A stretch of 64,000 bases of DNA from Tritrichomonas musculus (GCA_039105265.1 JAPFFF010000005.1:6805501-6869500), one strand, 5' to 3'. Positions 22,489 through 32,681 are shown, numbered from the stretch's first letter. The notes: generated by a model from the letters alone, not told the origin. A program made the numbers and translations.

Positions 22489-23925
22489 TATTTTTTTTCG
22501 TTGAAATATCTTCCAATTCTCTAAAACGCATAATGTCAATTGATCTTCATTATTTGATGTTTTCATTTGGTTAATTAAATCTTCATAGAACTCTGGTTGA
22601 TGGTCTCTTTGATATCCAAGTGATGAAAGCCACATGGCACAGCCACTTTTCACAGTTTGTTGTCTGGCAAGTTGGAATAAGACTGCATTTCTAGTAACTC
22701 TTGAATCATGAGGTGCTTTCTTTCTCGCTGCATTGATTTGGCGCATTGCTGTTCTGTCATCGCCAGAAATAAACGATAAAAGAGCTTTATTGCATAAAAT
22801 ATCAAAGCCATCATCAAATTTTGAAATCATTTTATCGCATTCTTCATATTGTCCAGAAAGCCATAGCGAATGGGCAACTACTAAACGCTCAAAGTCGCTT
22901 TTTGCTCTTTCTGGTGGAAGGTTGCCTAACGCTGAATCAAATTCGCCTTTCATGTTGAGAATAAATGAGTATTCAGCAATGAAGTGGGGTGATGGAGGAT
23001 CAATCCCTTCTATGGTTATTTTGTATAAAAGATCGCTATATTGCTTAGATGCTGAATCATAATCTTTATTCTCAAGTGTAACTCGTGCTAATAAGTAAAG
23101 CGTTGAAATTGAACCTTCTTGATGAACTTTTTGGAGCCTATGGTAAAATTTTAATAATGACAATTGTTCGTTTTTTCGTCCAAGAACACCACAAACTTCA
23201 GCTAAATTGAAAAGTGAAAAAGAAATTGAAGGCGATTTCATACGAATTGCTCTTTCAAAATAATTAACCGAATCTTTTATTCGATCAAGATAAAAGCAGC
23301 ATATTCCTGCGTAATTCAAACTCTCGGAAATACGATATTTATTTGAAAGAGAAATTTCAAAAAAACCGATTGCTTTTGAATAATTATTATTTTGAAAAAA
23401 AGCATAGCCTGTCAAAAAAGGAATATAATTTGATCCATACACTTCTCCTACACATTTAAGTATTGAATCTGATTTTTTAATCAGATAGTTATGCCAAATT
23501 GATAAAAAAGGTGACATGTTTGCAGGCTGAATGTTTTGACATAACGAAATTGATCCATAAATATCATTAATCGTTGGATCGGAATTATCTGTAGCTAATT
23601 TTTCAATAATCTTTAAAGCTGATTCATATTTTTTCTTTGATATTTCATATAAGCATAAATTTGTGAGGAAAGCATTATATGAACTAGTTCGAAGATTTTC
23701 ATCCTGTATACCTAGAAGTAATGAGGCCATACTTTGCGCTTCATCGATTTTTAAGTCACTTTGGTTATATAATAAAAGTGCAAAAAAATAATTTGCTTTC
23801 ATAATTATTTTGGTTTCGTTTGAAACATTAGATTCGATGATTTTTTGTGAAAGAGATGCTGAACGCTGGAATTGACCCTGTTGAAAAGCATTTTTAGAAG
23901 AGTTATATGTTATTTCATTGTTCAT
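22489..23925 (-). CDS. Tetratricopeptide repeat protein
   Basis: Helical repeat protein of 479 residues. The start is the ATG at 23925; one TTG codon precedes it in the frame. TPR-like helix pairs with the usual small residue and Tyr/Phe spacing are visible near residues 10-45 (AFQQGQFQRSASLSQKII), 165-200 (LTGYAFFQNNNYSKAIGFFE), 200-235 (YAGICCFYLDRIKDSVNYFE), 235-270 and 380-410. No catalytic motif, membrane segment or signal is seen. TPR proteins of this size occur in intraflagellar transport and the BBSome, and a flagellate needs such parts, but nothing in the sequence fixes the assignment. An unrelated scaffold is equally possible. Confidence 0.8.
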
Positions 23926-24034
23926 CAAGTTGAACGTTTATCTCATAAGTGAAGTTCATTATTTTTTTCAATATGAAATAATCGTTAAATCTTTTATAAA
24001 AGAAGAGAAATGAATATCAATAACAATACTTTTT

Positions 24035-27000
24035 TTATTGATTTTTCGACTTAATAGATTCAGAAACAGATTCGAAAGTTGATGCAAAATGCAACAAAAT
24101 GTTAGTTACTTTAGGTTCGTTCGGATATCTAAGAGGCATCTGATGTAAATATTGAATAAAGTGATGATGGGTTAAGAAAATAGCTGCATCATCATTAGAT
24201 GCCATGTTCAAAATTTCCTGCAATACAGGAGTAATACAAGAGAAAGGAGCTGTTTGTTTATACAAAAAGCTTAATAAAGCTCCAATAAAATCATATGAAA
24301 TAACTGATGTTTGAGCTTCGCTTTGATATTTCAAAGCAAACAACGCAACAGCTGCTGTTGAAGCTGTTGATAGGTTTCTGATTTCTTTTGCCACTAGCCT
24401 CCAAAAACTTTGGTCAAAATATGCAGTACATTCAGCAAAGTCAAAGCTAAACAAAATTTGAGCGTATGCTTCTGGCTTGTTTAATTCGAGCCCTGTTAAT
24501 AATCCAATAATGAATCCTGTTATATCGAGCTTTGGAGCTTGTTTAATGAATTTCTGAATTAATCTCATTGAAGAATCATTATGTGTTCTGGTAAAGCATG
24601 ATAATAGGGGTTCCCAAACAGTTCGAATATTATCTTCATTAAAATTCAGTTTAGAAGCGATTGATAAAGCTGTGTTACAGATTTCATCGCGTGGTGAATC
24701 AAAAGCATGAGCAATAATTGTCCAAAAATTCATATTTGTGATCATTTCTGCAACTTGAGGAAATCTTGCACCATTATCTAAAAGATTGAGTGTAACATAG
24801 CCAGGTCCTCCTTTATGTAACATTGTTGATAAGTTTTCAATGATAAATTGTAAATTTTTCGGGTTTTCCATAAATGATGATGAACTAAGCATTGTAATAA
24901 TAGATTCAACTTTGGTACTGTCAGCTTCAGTTAAATAAATAGCTTGATATTTATTATCTTTAACTACCATTCTCAATAATTGTGAAAGTGCTGGATATGA
25001 TGTGACTGATGCTGGAATCATTTCTTTAACTGGTCCAAAGCGAGTTAATGCAAAGCTAAGAGTTTGTGCAACCAATGATGGATCTAAAAATTCAAAAACG
25101 GTTGAAAGGTCATTTAGTTCAATAATTGCTTCAACAGCATCAACAGTTTGGGCATTTTGTGTCTTTTGAGTAAGAATCATACGAATGAGTCTTTCTCGAT
25201 TTTCTAGTCTTTTTGATATTTTTTGAAGATTTTCGGCTACAAAAGATGGTTGTTTCTCCCAAAGACGAAGAAGAGATTGTGCAATATAATCTGCATCGTT
25301 TTTGTCATACTCAACTAGACTCTCGAGCACTTTGAGGGAAAGTTCAGCTACTTCTTCTGATGTTGTTTGTAAAGCTAAAGAAACAAGATTATCAACAACA
25401 GATCGATCTTCAATTTTGAGATCACGAATCTGTTCAAGCGTTGGAATTGCAAGAGCATCCAATGGATTCAAATTGGAAAGGCGAGCTATTAATGTTAATT
25501 TGTCACTGCTTTCTTTAAGTAAACTTTCCATTGCTTCTTTATGCATTGGTGATGTTTTTCTGGCCCATTGTCTAAATTCAGTTGCATCTGATCCTGTAAA
25601 AACGATGGTTCCGGTTTCAAGTTCGGCAACAATTTGATGCATAGATGGACGTTGAGATTGTTCTTGAGACCAGCATCTTCGAATTAAATTCATAATTGAT
25701 TCAGACACTTCAAGAACAGACTTCTGTGGAAGATCGGCCTCTGGTGCAGGTTCGGTATTTTGTTGTGAAGAATTTTGATATGATGATGAAAATCCAGTAA
25801 TTCCAAAAGGAGAAACTTTGTTGGGAGATGGGCTTGGTTGATCTTTTTGATTATTTTCATTGTTATTATTATTTGCTTCTGTTGCTTGGAAATTAAAACT
25901 TGGACGTTCTCCAGCAAGAACTTTAGAAGCAACTTGAAGAGGCATAAGTCCATTAAAAGGTGTTTCATGAGTTGCCATTTCATATAAAATCATTCCGTAT
26001 GCATAAACATCGATTGTGATATCGTAATGTCCTGTTTGAGAAAGAATTTCTGGCGCCATCCATTGAACAGATCCTAATTCACTTGACATAACTGATGATG
26101 CCATCCTTGTCAAGCAAAAATCGCAAACGATAGCTCTGTAATCTTCATTCATAAGAATATTTGATGGTTTCAAGTTTCTATGAATCATTCCTTGAGCATG
26201 TAGATATTCAAGGGCTCGTGCAATATCAAGTGCAATCATGTTTGCGAGTTTTGGTGTGAATTTTTCAGACCTAATAAAATTGTGTAGTGATCCATTTGGA
26301 TAATAATCTGTAACAATGCAAAAAGGTGGTGTTAATGTAACTCCAATCATATTCAGTAAATTAAAATGGTGCAGATTTCTCATTGAAAATATTTCTCTTT
26401 TTAAATAATTGATCCTTCGGGTTGTTAGTTGTGCAGTTTGTAATTCCTTAACTGCAACATTTTGTCCTGTTGATTTTAACTTAGCTAAATGGAGAATAGT
26501 ATAATTTCCTTTAATTAGGTCTGGAGTAATAACTTCCCAGTCATTTTCGGTTAAAATATATTTCATTATATCATCTTTATGGATTACATGTTCTGTAGAT
26601 TTTAAAATTGAAGAAATTTCATCAAGTTTTAATTGAATTATATCCTTAAGGAAAACTGGCATTTCAGATAATTGTGCTGAAAAAATATTATATACTTCCA
26701 TTAAATCAGCTGCATGCGCGTTCGCTAAAGCATCAGAGTCTTCAAAAATATCCAGCATACAAAAAACGGTTGCGCAATCTGACCAAGCAATCCAAAGCTC
26801 AGAGAGATCTTTGTATGATTTGTCTAAAGTAGTGTTAAGAAAGAAAGAGAGCCAGGAGTTTGCTTGGTAAGACGAAACAATTCCAACAAAAGCGGTAGTA
26901 GCTTTAGCAAATTCGAATAAGCGTAATAAATCTCTTGTACGAAGTGCGACCTGCTTCAATCGTGCAAAGCGTTGTAGAAAACGTCCCATCTCGTTTGCAA

Positions 27001-27124
27001 TCAATCGGCATTTATTTCGAGAAAAAACAACTGTGGAAAGCGCATCGTCAACAATTCTAAAAACTTGATTAAGATAATTTGACCAAGCAGCAAGTGTTGA
27101 TGGAAGCGAGCTGAGCTGGGTCAT
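24035..27124 (-). CDS. TKL-type pseudokinase with N-terminal helical domain and C-terminal HEAT/ARM region
   Basis: Protein of 1,029 residues. Residues 1-190 are helical and resemble the adaptor-like N-terminal domain often found in trichomonad TKL kinases. The kinase domain covers about 195-520. It has VAVKEL (lysine about 226), but the glycine loop is replaced by GNYTILHLAKL. The catalytic HRD is HRN (about 315-317) and DFG is DFC (about 335-337). The substrate-side features WMAPE and DVYAYGMILYEM are kept. A 70-residue low-complexity insert (poly-Asn, Ser, Gln) splits the C-lobe near 415-480 before the usual RCWSQxxxxRPS. Residues 520-1029 are repeated helical pairs of HEAT/ARM type. Loss of Asp in both motifs predicts little or no phosphotransfer, suggesting a scaffold or allosteric role. 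The start is the ATG at 27124, with GAAACTTTTTC shortly upstream. Confidence 0.88.
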   Translation of the reverse strand: MTQLSSLPSTLAAWSNYLNQVFRIVDDALSTVVFSRNKCRLIANEMGRFLQRFARLKQVALRTRDLLRLFEFAKATTAFVGIVSSYQANSWLSFFLNTTLDKSYKDLSELWIAWSDCATVFCMLDIFEDSDALANAHAADLMEVYNIFSAQLSEMPVFLKDIIQLKLDEISSILKSTEHVIHKDDIMKYILTENDWEVITPDLIKGNYTILHLAKLKSTGQNVAVKELQTAQLTTRRINYLKREIFSMRNLHHFNLLNMIGVTLTPPFCIVTDYYPNGSLHNFIRSEKFTPKLANMIALDIARALEYLHAQGMIHRNLKPSNILMNEDYRAIVCDFCLTRMASSVMSSELGSVQWMAPEILSQTGHYDITIDVYAYGMILYEMATHETPFNGLMPLQVASKVLAGERPSFNFQATEANNNNNENNQKDQPSPSPNKVSPFGITGFSSSYQNSSQQNTEPAPEADLPQKSVLEVSESIMNLIRRCWSQEQSQRPSMHQIVAELETGTIVFTGSDATEFRQWARKTSPMHKEAMESLLKESSDKLTLIARLSNLNPLDALAIPTLEQIRDLKIEDRSVVDNLVSLALQTTSEEVAELSLKVLESLVEYDKNDADYIAQSLLRLWEKQPSFVAENLQKISKRLENRERLIRMILTQKTQNAQTVDAVEAIIELNDLSTVFEFLDPSLVAQTLSFALTRFGPVKEMIPASVTSYPALSQLLRMVVKDNKYQAIYLTEADSTKVESIITMLSSSSFMENPKNLQFIIENLSTMLHKGGPGYVTLNLLDNGARFPQVAEMITNMNFWTIIAHAFDSPRDEICNTALSIASKLNFNEDNIRTVWEPLLSCFTRTHNDSSMRLIQKFIKQAPKLDITGFIIGLLTGLELNKPEAYAQILFSFDFAECTAYFDQSFWRLVAKEIRNLSTASTAAVALFALKYQSEAQTSVISYDFIGALLSFLYKQTAPFSCITPVLQEILNMASNDDAAIFLTHHHFIQYLHQMPLRYPNEPKVTNILLHFASTFESVSESIKSKNQ

Positions 27125-27755
27125 TATAATAATATTTTAATATTGGATTTTTGAAAAAGTTTCAAATGCTATCAAAATAAAATCTTCAATAAGAATTGAA
27201 TGGGAATACATTTTCAATTTTTTACTTTAATAAAAATGTGTTTTGAAGTACTATTCTTGTTTCATATAATATGTGTTTATAGATTTTAAAAATATTGTTG
27301 CTTTCAGTTTAAATAAGATAAAATTATATGAATAAAAATGCAAGCCTCATTCAAGAAAATAATATTACTATAGCATAAACAATGCAAATCAAAGTATTTT
27401 TTAAATAAAAATTAATAAAGATAATATTAACCTGGAATAAGACAAGATAATCTATTTTTAGGTTGGCAATTCTATTAATATCAAGAGTAAAATGTTATTT
27501 GATGAAAGTTTTAATGCCTAATAAGTTAAATATTAAAAAATTAATGCCAAAAAAATTATCATAAAAACAAATATCAGAAGATTTTAATTATCATCTGAAA
27601 TTTGATTATAAATTATTTTAAGATTAAGAAAGTAAATGATTTTTATGGTTGATTTCATAAAAATCAGAGAATGGAAAAGGGATTGGCACTTTTGAAATCG
27701 TTTATCAAAATTCTGAAAATTTATAATTCTTAACTCCTGAAATCTTTTTAAAGTT
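27125..27755. other. Divergent intergenic region
   Basis: This 631-bp AT-rich sequence lies between divergently transcribed genes. It contains TTTGAAAAAGTTTCAAATG at about 27150-27168, a half-palindromic word related to the palindrome at 31863-31898 and placed about 27-45 bp before the pseudokinase start. No gene is seen. Confidence 0.5.
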
Positions 27756-28442
27756 ATGAGTGTTTTTGGTGAATCAGTTCGAAGTGCTTCAGTTTTAAAT
27801 GAAGAAATGCTTGTAATGGACCCAACCATACAAATGGATTATAAATTAGTTTTCAATAAAGAAATATTCGTTAACTTTATTACAGATCAAGATAAAAAAG
27901 AAAATGAAGAAATTGTACGTTTCAGAATTTTCATCAAAGGTCAGCCTTTTCAGCCCGATGAAGTCCGCCTTGAAATGACAATGGATACTAACGTTTGCCT
28001 TTATCTAGAATGCACAGTGAACAGCAATGAATTTAATAAAATAAAACAGGAAAATAATTTGCGTGTAGAATTTAGTAGCTTCGTTCCATCAATAGTTGAT
28101 TTACTTGAAAGAAGTGTTAAAAAATCTGAAGATCCCAAATCAGAGCAATACTTGGTTCAATTCAAACAAGGACAAGATTACGGTGGTACTCTTATTTTCC
28201 TTCAGAAACTCAAGCTCCGAATTGTTAAGGTGTTTACATTAAACTTTAATGTTTCACCTCAAGATTTTATACGAAATCAAGTTCAATATAGGTTCAACAA
28301 AATAAAATATGAGTACACGCTTAAAGAAACTGAAATTAATGAGCATTTTAGAAGAATAAGTGATAAAAACCCTTCACTTGCTAAACAAATTACTAATGAT
28401 GTTCGCAAAATATTAGATAAGAAATATCAAAAAAACTTTTAA
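27756..28442 (+). CDS. SAS-6-like N-terminal domain protein
   Basis: Protein of 228 residues whose order of motifs matches the globular head of SAS-6, the centriole/basal-body cartwheel protein. A strand pair RFRIFIKG is followed by VRLEMTMDTNVCLYLECTV (family: RLTDDxNxFFLYxLxL), then FNKIKQENNLRVEFSSFVPSIVDLLERS (family: FQxLKxEQxLLVDFxxFPxxxIDLL). Next come SEQYLVQF (like FLLQL) and LIFLQKLKLRIVKVFTLNFN (like LxIVExNxFKxLxHLSLxF). Only about 55 residues follow the head, so the long coiled coil of canonical SAS-6 is missing. That resembles short SAS6-like (SAS6L) proteins. Trichomonads build several basal bodies, so the role fits. The assignment is by eye and should be tested by profile search. 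Confidence 0.7.
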   Translation: MSVFGESVRSASVLNEEMLVMDPTIQMDYKLVFNKEIFVNFITDQDKKENEEIVRFRIFIKGQPFQPDEVRLEMTMDTNVCLYLECTVNSNEFNKIKQENNLRVEFSSFVPSIVDLLERSVKKSEDPKSEQYLVQFKQGQDYGGTLIFLQKLKLRIVKVFTLNFNVSPQDFIRNQVQYRFNKIKYEYTLKETEINEHFRRISDKNPSLAKQITNDVRKILDKKYQKNF

Positions 28443-28650
28443 AATAAATAAAAATGTATTTCCTATCTTAAATAAAATGCTCTTCTGGTAAAAACTGATA
28501 ATTATTTTGAATGTCCTATAAAGAGATCTAATCAATAAAAGCATGTATACATTATTTAAATATCATAGATTTGATTAGATTTAAAAAAAGATCAAATATT
28601 AGATTTTCTCATTAACTCTATGATTTTAATGAATAATAATTAGAATTTAT

Positions 28651-29400
28651 TCACTCATTAGAAATCCCGCAAACTTTACATTCAGGTTTGCGATCGTTCA
28701 ATTGATATTGCTTAATTTTGAGTTTGAATAAATTGACTGTAACCATATAGCCAGCTAAGACATTTCCAACACCAGTTATAAGCGAAATTGCTTGCTGAGC
28801 TTGAATTGTAGCAACAAATGAGCAAATTCCTGGAATAACAGGAGGTGGTTTTCCGAGTGTTTTTGGCATTTCAGGATATTTGCAAGCAAAGCAAGGACAA
28901 TTTGGATTTTCCTTTGTATGACAAAAAACTGAAACTTGGCCTTCTTCACCTGTTACTGATCCATAAACCATTGGAAGTGAATGATCTACACAAGCTTTGT
29001 TTATAGCATATCGAACTTCAAAGTTATCTGTACAATCCATTACAACACAAGGTTGATATTGAATTATTAATTTGTTAATTTCCTCTGTTGTAGCATGAAC
29101 ATTAACGGGTGTATTTTTTGAAAGGCATAAAAGAGGCGAAACAGCTGCTGACTCACATTTAAATTTTCCAACATCAGCATGAGTATATAAAAACTGTCGA
29201 TGGATGTTAGATAGGGAAACAATATCATCGTCAACAAGGATAAGATGACCAACGCCTGACCTTGATAAAATTGTTGAACAAGTAGATCCAAGGCCGCCAC
29301 AGCCAATAATTAAAACCGTTGATTCTTTTAGCTTTCTCTGGCCTTCCTCGTGGTAAATAGGTAATTGTCGACTAAAAAGAGTTGAAAAATCTTCTTCCAT
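28651..29400 (-). CDS. MoeB/ThiF/UBA4-type E1-like adenylyltransferase
   Basis: Protein of 249 residues, about the length of bacterial MoeB. It should adenylate the C-terminal glycine of a small ubiquitin-like sulfur carrier (MoaD, ThiS or URM1 type). Visible marks are FSRQLPIYHEEGQRKL, the nucleotide loop LIIGCGGLGSTCS, LVDDDIVSLSNIHRQFLY with the conserved Arg, VGKFK, DCTDNFEVRYAIN, and two zinc-binding cysteine pairs, one in PCFACKYPE and one in ECKVCG. There is no C-terminal rhodanese domain, so it is not a full UBA4/MOCS3. With no molybdenum-cofactor genes nearby, tRNA thiolation with a URM1-like partner is one idea, and bacterial origin by transfer is another. Neither can be settled here. 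Confidence 0.9.
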   Translation of the reverse strand: MEEDFSTLFSRQLPIYHEEGQRKLKESTVLIIGCGGLGSTCSTILSRSGVGHLILVDDDIVSLSNIHRQFLYTHADVGKFKCESAAVSPLLCLSKNTPVNVHATTEEINKLIIQYQPCVVMDCTDNFEVRYAINKACVDHSLPMVYGSVTGEEGQVSVFCHTKENPNCPCFACKYPEMPKTLGKPPPVIPGICSFVATIQAQQAISLITGVGNVLAGYMVTVNLFKLKIKQYQLNDRKPECKVCGISNE

Positions 29401-29632
29401 TTGATTATTTCAGATTAAAATCCGTCAGTGTTGACCGTTTATTTATTTATTCTTTCATTATAAAACTCTTTTTTACTTTGATTTATACATGAAATTAAGA
29501 AATGAAATGATTTTATGTCTAATAATTTATCAAATTTAATGTATAAAGTATAATAATATTGAAAATATTTTTAAAATTATGTTTGGCGGTTTTTATTTAA
29601 AAATTTCACAGACATATTGTTACATTTAAATC

Positions 29633-30067
29633 ATGGAAATTGACAAAGTTACAGATGTTTTAGAAGATGATAAAACAAGGCTCAAAAGGCCCCCAAATGC
29701 CTACTTTTTATATTGTCAAGAACAAAGGCCAATTTTAAAAGAGCAGTATCCTGATAAATTATTGAAAGAAATCAATAAAATTTTGGGAGATCAGTGGAAA
29801 AATTTAGCACCTGACGAACAAAATGTTTACAAATCTCAAGCAATGATTCATCATCAGCAATTCAGAGAAATGCATCCAGATTATCACTATGAAAGAGTAA
29901 AATCTAAAAAAATTCCAACGGTACAGTTAAACATGGATCCAACTTACCAATGTAATCTTGAAGACTTTGTTACAGACAAATATACAATAGATCAAATTAG
30001 GAATTTTTTAAAGCCAGGGGAAACTACTTTGAATTATCAATATACTGATGATTTTACTCATACTTAA
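29633..30067 (+). CDS. HMG-box protein
   Basis: Nuclear DNA-binding protein of 144 residues. One HMG box spans about residues 17-88 with the classic pattern LKRPPNAYFLYCQEQRP, then INKILGDQWKNLAPDEQNVY and FREMHPDYHYERVK. The PDYxYxRxK ending resembles MATA/SOX-type boxes rather than HMGB. The 55-residue tail is acidic with a predicted short helix. It could be an architectural chromatin protein or a sequence-specific regulator. The start is the ATG at 29633. Confidence 0.93.
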   Translation: MEIDKVTDVLEDDKTRLKRPPNAYFLYCQEQRPILKEQYPDKLLKEINKILGDQWKNLAPDEQNVYKSQAMIHHQQFREMHPDYHYERVKSKKIPTVQLNMDPTYQCNLEDFVTDKYTIDQIRNFLKPGETTLNYQYTDDFTHT

Positions 30068-30465
30068 CATTTCTCATGACGTTTTTTTTCTGTTTTTATT
30101 AAAAGGATTTCATATTTTTGTTTATTTTGTTTATTTACTTAAAAGAAATGCAATTATAAGAACAGATATTTTACAATATCACTATGTTATTTAATATTTA
30201 TCAAGAAGTGTTTGTATAATTTGCATATGCAAAAAATTAAATTGGATAAATTTATGTTTATACATTCATTTGTAATCTTTATTTCCAAAAGCTGACTTGA
30301 TTCAAGTAATTTATTTCAGCGCTGCTTATTTTTTTACCCTTCCCATGAACTTCAGTCTACAATCATGAATCAAAAAGAGTGAATAACGTATTTTGTATTA
30401 AACTTTTTAAAAGACTTCTTTGAATAATTTTTCTTTATTAATTCTGAGATAAAATTTTAAATAAA
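30068..30465. other. Intergenic spacer with AACTTTTT word
   Basis: This 398-bp AT-rich spacer contains AAACTTTTTAAAAGAC about 60 bp before the next ATG, part of the recurrent AACTTTTT promoter-like word. No gene is seen. Confidence 0.5.
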
Positions 30466-31500
30466 ATGCAACAGTTTCAGTTCAAAATACTACCTTTAAC
30501 AATGATGAAAGAAGATAATTCACCAATTGACATCAAGAAAATACGTGATATTTGCATGACTGGTCTAGACGAATGTCCTCCCGAAGATCGTTGCATTGCT
30601 TGGCTTCTCCTATCGAATGTTTTCCCAAAAAATCCTGGAAAATGGGTTGAATACCGAGAAAAAATGGTAAATACATACAAAAATTTAATAAAAATTTTTA
30701 AACTTGAAGGATACGAAGATAAAATCATTCCTAATACAACATTGCATTACACTTTTCAATTGGATGATAGTCAGTTGATGGATTTGATTCATATTGATAT
30801 GGTTCGTACAGCTCACCATCTAATCTTTTTACCTTATCCAGATTACTCTGTAACAAATTTAGATCAAAAAGATTATTTGCTTCCTTATCATGTTCATATG
30901 AGGCGTATTGAGCGTATACTTTATATGTTTGCCAAGATGAACTCAACATTATCATATCTTCAAGGTTTTAATGAACTAATCACTGTAATTTTTTATGTCA
31001 TGTTATCAGCTCTGGTATATTTTGGAAATGATTGGCTTGAAGTAGAAGCCTTCTCTTTTTACATATTTCAAGAAATTTTCTCAACAACAAGACTAATAGA
31101 TCTGTTTTCGCTTCAAGACCAACTTGATCTTATCAATGATCGTTTAGACTCTTTCATGAAAATTTTAGAAAGGCATCTTCCAAAAGCTTATAAGATTATT
31201 AAAAATTTGGGAATTCACCCATTATGCTTTGTTTTTAAATGGCTCAATTTATTATTTGCTCAAGATCACTTAATGCCTAATTTGTTATTAATTTGGGATG
31301 ATTTATTTAGTCACTTTGAAGATATTCTTGTTTTTGAATACTACATTGCTGTTGCGAATATTTCACTTGTTGAAAAAGATTTAGATCCAAACAACTACTC
31401 GAGTACTCTCTCAGTTCTTCAAAAAACAGAAATTAATGATATTAAATTGTTGTTGAGAATTGCAAATCAATTTTGGAAGCAAGATCATGGCGAAGGTTAA
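30466..31500 (+). CDS. TBC-domain Rab GTPase-activating protein
   Basis: Protein of 344 residues made almost entirely of a TBC domain. It should speed GTP hydrolysis by a Rab protein and so switch off a membrane-trafficking step. Both catalytic fingers are visible: the arginine finger in LIHIDMVRTAHHL (about residue 105-115) and the glutamine finger in LSYLQGFNEL (about 163-172). The loop order (IRDICMTGLDECPPEDRCIAWLLLSNVFP at the N-terminus) resembles the TBC1D13 group. The C-terminal helices include FVFKWLNLLFAQDH and LLIWDDLFSH, matching the family's WFxxLFxxxxP and IWDxxF. No membrane segment is present. The target Rab is unknown. Confidence 0.93.
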   Translation: MQQFQFKILPLTMMKEDNSPIDIKKIRDICMTGLDECPPEDRCIAWLLLSNVFPKNPGKWVEYREKMVNTYKNLIKIFKLEGYEDKIIPNTTLHYTFQLDDSQLMDLIHIDMVRTAHHLIFLPYPDYSVTNLDQKDYLLPYHVHMRRIERILYMFAKMNSTLSYLQGFNELITVIFYVMLSALVYFGNDWLEVEAFSFYIFQEIFSTTRLIDLFSLQDQLDLINDRLDSFMKILERHLPKAYKIIKNLGIHPLCFVFKWLNLLFAQDHLMPNLLLIWDDLFSHFEDILVFEYYIAVANISLVEKDLDPNNYSSTLSVLQKTEINDIKLLLRIANQFWKQDHGEG

Positions 31501-31925
31501 ATTCAATTATTCAAATATTCTTGAATAATAAGAATAATCCTTTTTGTGCATATATTATTTATATTATTTTTATATATTATTCTGTAATTTTTATAAATCC
31601 TATCCTTTTTATTAAATAATTATTTAATAGAATAATTATAATTATATTCATAAGGTAATTGACATCTTTGAACTTGATGTTAATGATTTAATAACAATTA
31701 TTTCTAATTATTTAATATGGATTCTATCTCCTTAAGCGTTAAATAAATTTTTAAGATTAAAAGTTTGATAATATTGAAAGAAGTTATGTATAAATATTCG
31801 AAATAATGAAAATTTATTCTTTAAATTTTCTGAAGATTTTGTACGTTAAGCGCTTTTTAGAGATTTGAAAAAGTTAAAAATTTTTAACTTTTTCAAATTC
31901 AAATAACGAGATTCTCGCCCAAAAT
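31501..31925. other. Intergenic spacer before basic protein
   Basis: This 425-bp AT-rich spacer has no open frame. Its notable element is the 36-bp palindrome at 31863-31898, annotated separately. Confidence 0.55.
31863..31898. promoter_or_regulatory. Perfect 36-bp palindrome upstream of a start codon
   Basis: Two 18-base arms (ATTTGAAAAAGTTAAAAA and its exact reverse complement) meet without a spacer. The palindrome ends 27 bp before the ATG at 31926. Its half-site, GAAAAAGTT or AACTTTTTC, recurs near several other starts in this window. It could bind a dimeric regulator, form a cruciform, or be a core promoter with two facing copies of one motif. No protein is known to bind it here. Confidence 0.6.
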
Positions 31926-32681
31926 ATGTCTGTGCGAGAAAAGCCAGTGGCAAGCCGCTATCTAGATCTCAAAGATAAAGAAAGATCATACATGAAACAT
32001 GTTGGTGCCGTACGTCGTGCTCGTTCAACAATTAATACAACTCAGCCAGATACGCCTCGTCGACTTCAAGTAGCTGCAGTAAATAATGCTCGTTACAGAC
32101 GAAATCTCAAGCGTGATCATGATGTTAATGCACGTAAAATCACAGAAATTGATCAGGGTCGCCCGCAAACAAGTCAGCAAACTCATCGTTTATTAAATAT
32201 GAATAGATATTCACAAAGTCGAACACCATCAAGAATAACGAGACCACCTTTACCCAATGATGATCCACAAGATATTGATGTTTTCGCAAGTCTTACTCGA
32301 GATCCTTTAACACCTCCTAGACCACAAGCTAAAAAATACATATATGATTCAATCAGCTCTTCATCAGAGATTCCAGCACCAAGTGATTCTGGTACAAGCC
32401 GATCAAGTGCATCAAGTTCTGTCAAACCTTCGCCATATATTACAGAACCACCCAAAAATCATAAAAAGAAGACGATAGATTCAATTAAAATTGGATATTC
32501 ACCAGTAGCAATGGTTGAAACAGTTGAAGTTGACGATACAACTGACGCAAATGATTCAGAAGTGACATCTCAAACAACAGTACAATTCACTCAAGAGCCA
32601 AAAAGGTCTGGTAAATATACTCAGCATTTTCATCAAGAATATACTTTTGACGAAAATGGAAATTTATCAGACTCTTTATAA
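31926..32681 (+). CDS. Basic, probably disordered protein
   Basis: Protein of 251 residues that I do not recognise. The N-terminal half is rich in Arg, Lys, Thr and Gln (for example KDKERSYMKHVGAVRRARS). The middle is Ser/Pro-rich with several SP/TP sites, and the end is acidic with aromatic residues (KYTQHFHQEYTFDENGNL). No fold, membrane segment or signal is visible. Composition suggests a disordered, possibly phosphorylated, cytoskeletal or nuclear protein, but this is only inference. The long open frame, ATG start and distance from neighbours support a real gene. Confidence 0.7.
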   Translation: MSVREKPVASRYLDLKDKERSYMKHVGAVRRARSTINTTQPDTPRRLQVAAVNNARYRRNLKRDHDVNARKITEIDQGRPQTSQQTHRLLNMNRYSQSRTPSRITRPPLPNDDPQDIDVFASLTRDPLTPPRPQAKKYIYDSISSSSEIPAPSDSGTSRSSASSSVKPSPYITEPPKNHKKKTIDSIKIGYSPVAMVETVEVDDTTDANDSEVTSQTTVQFTQEPKRSGKYTQHFHQEYTFDENGNLSDSL

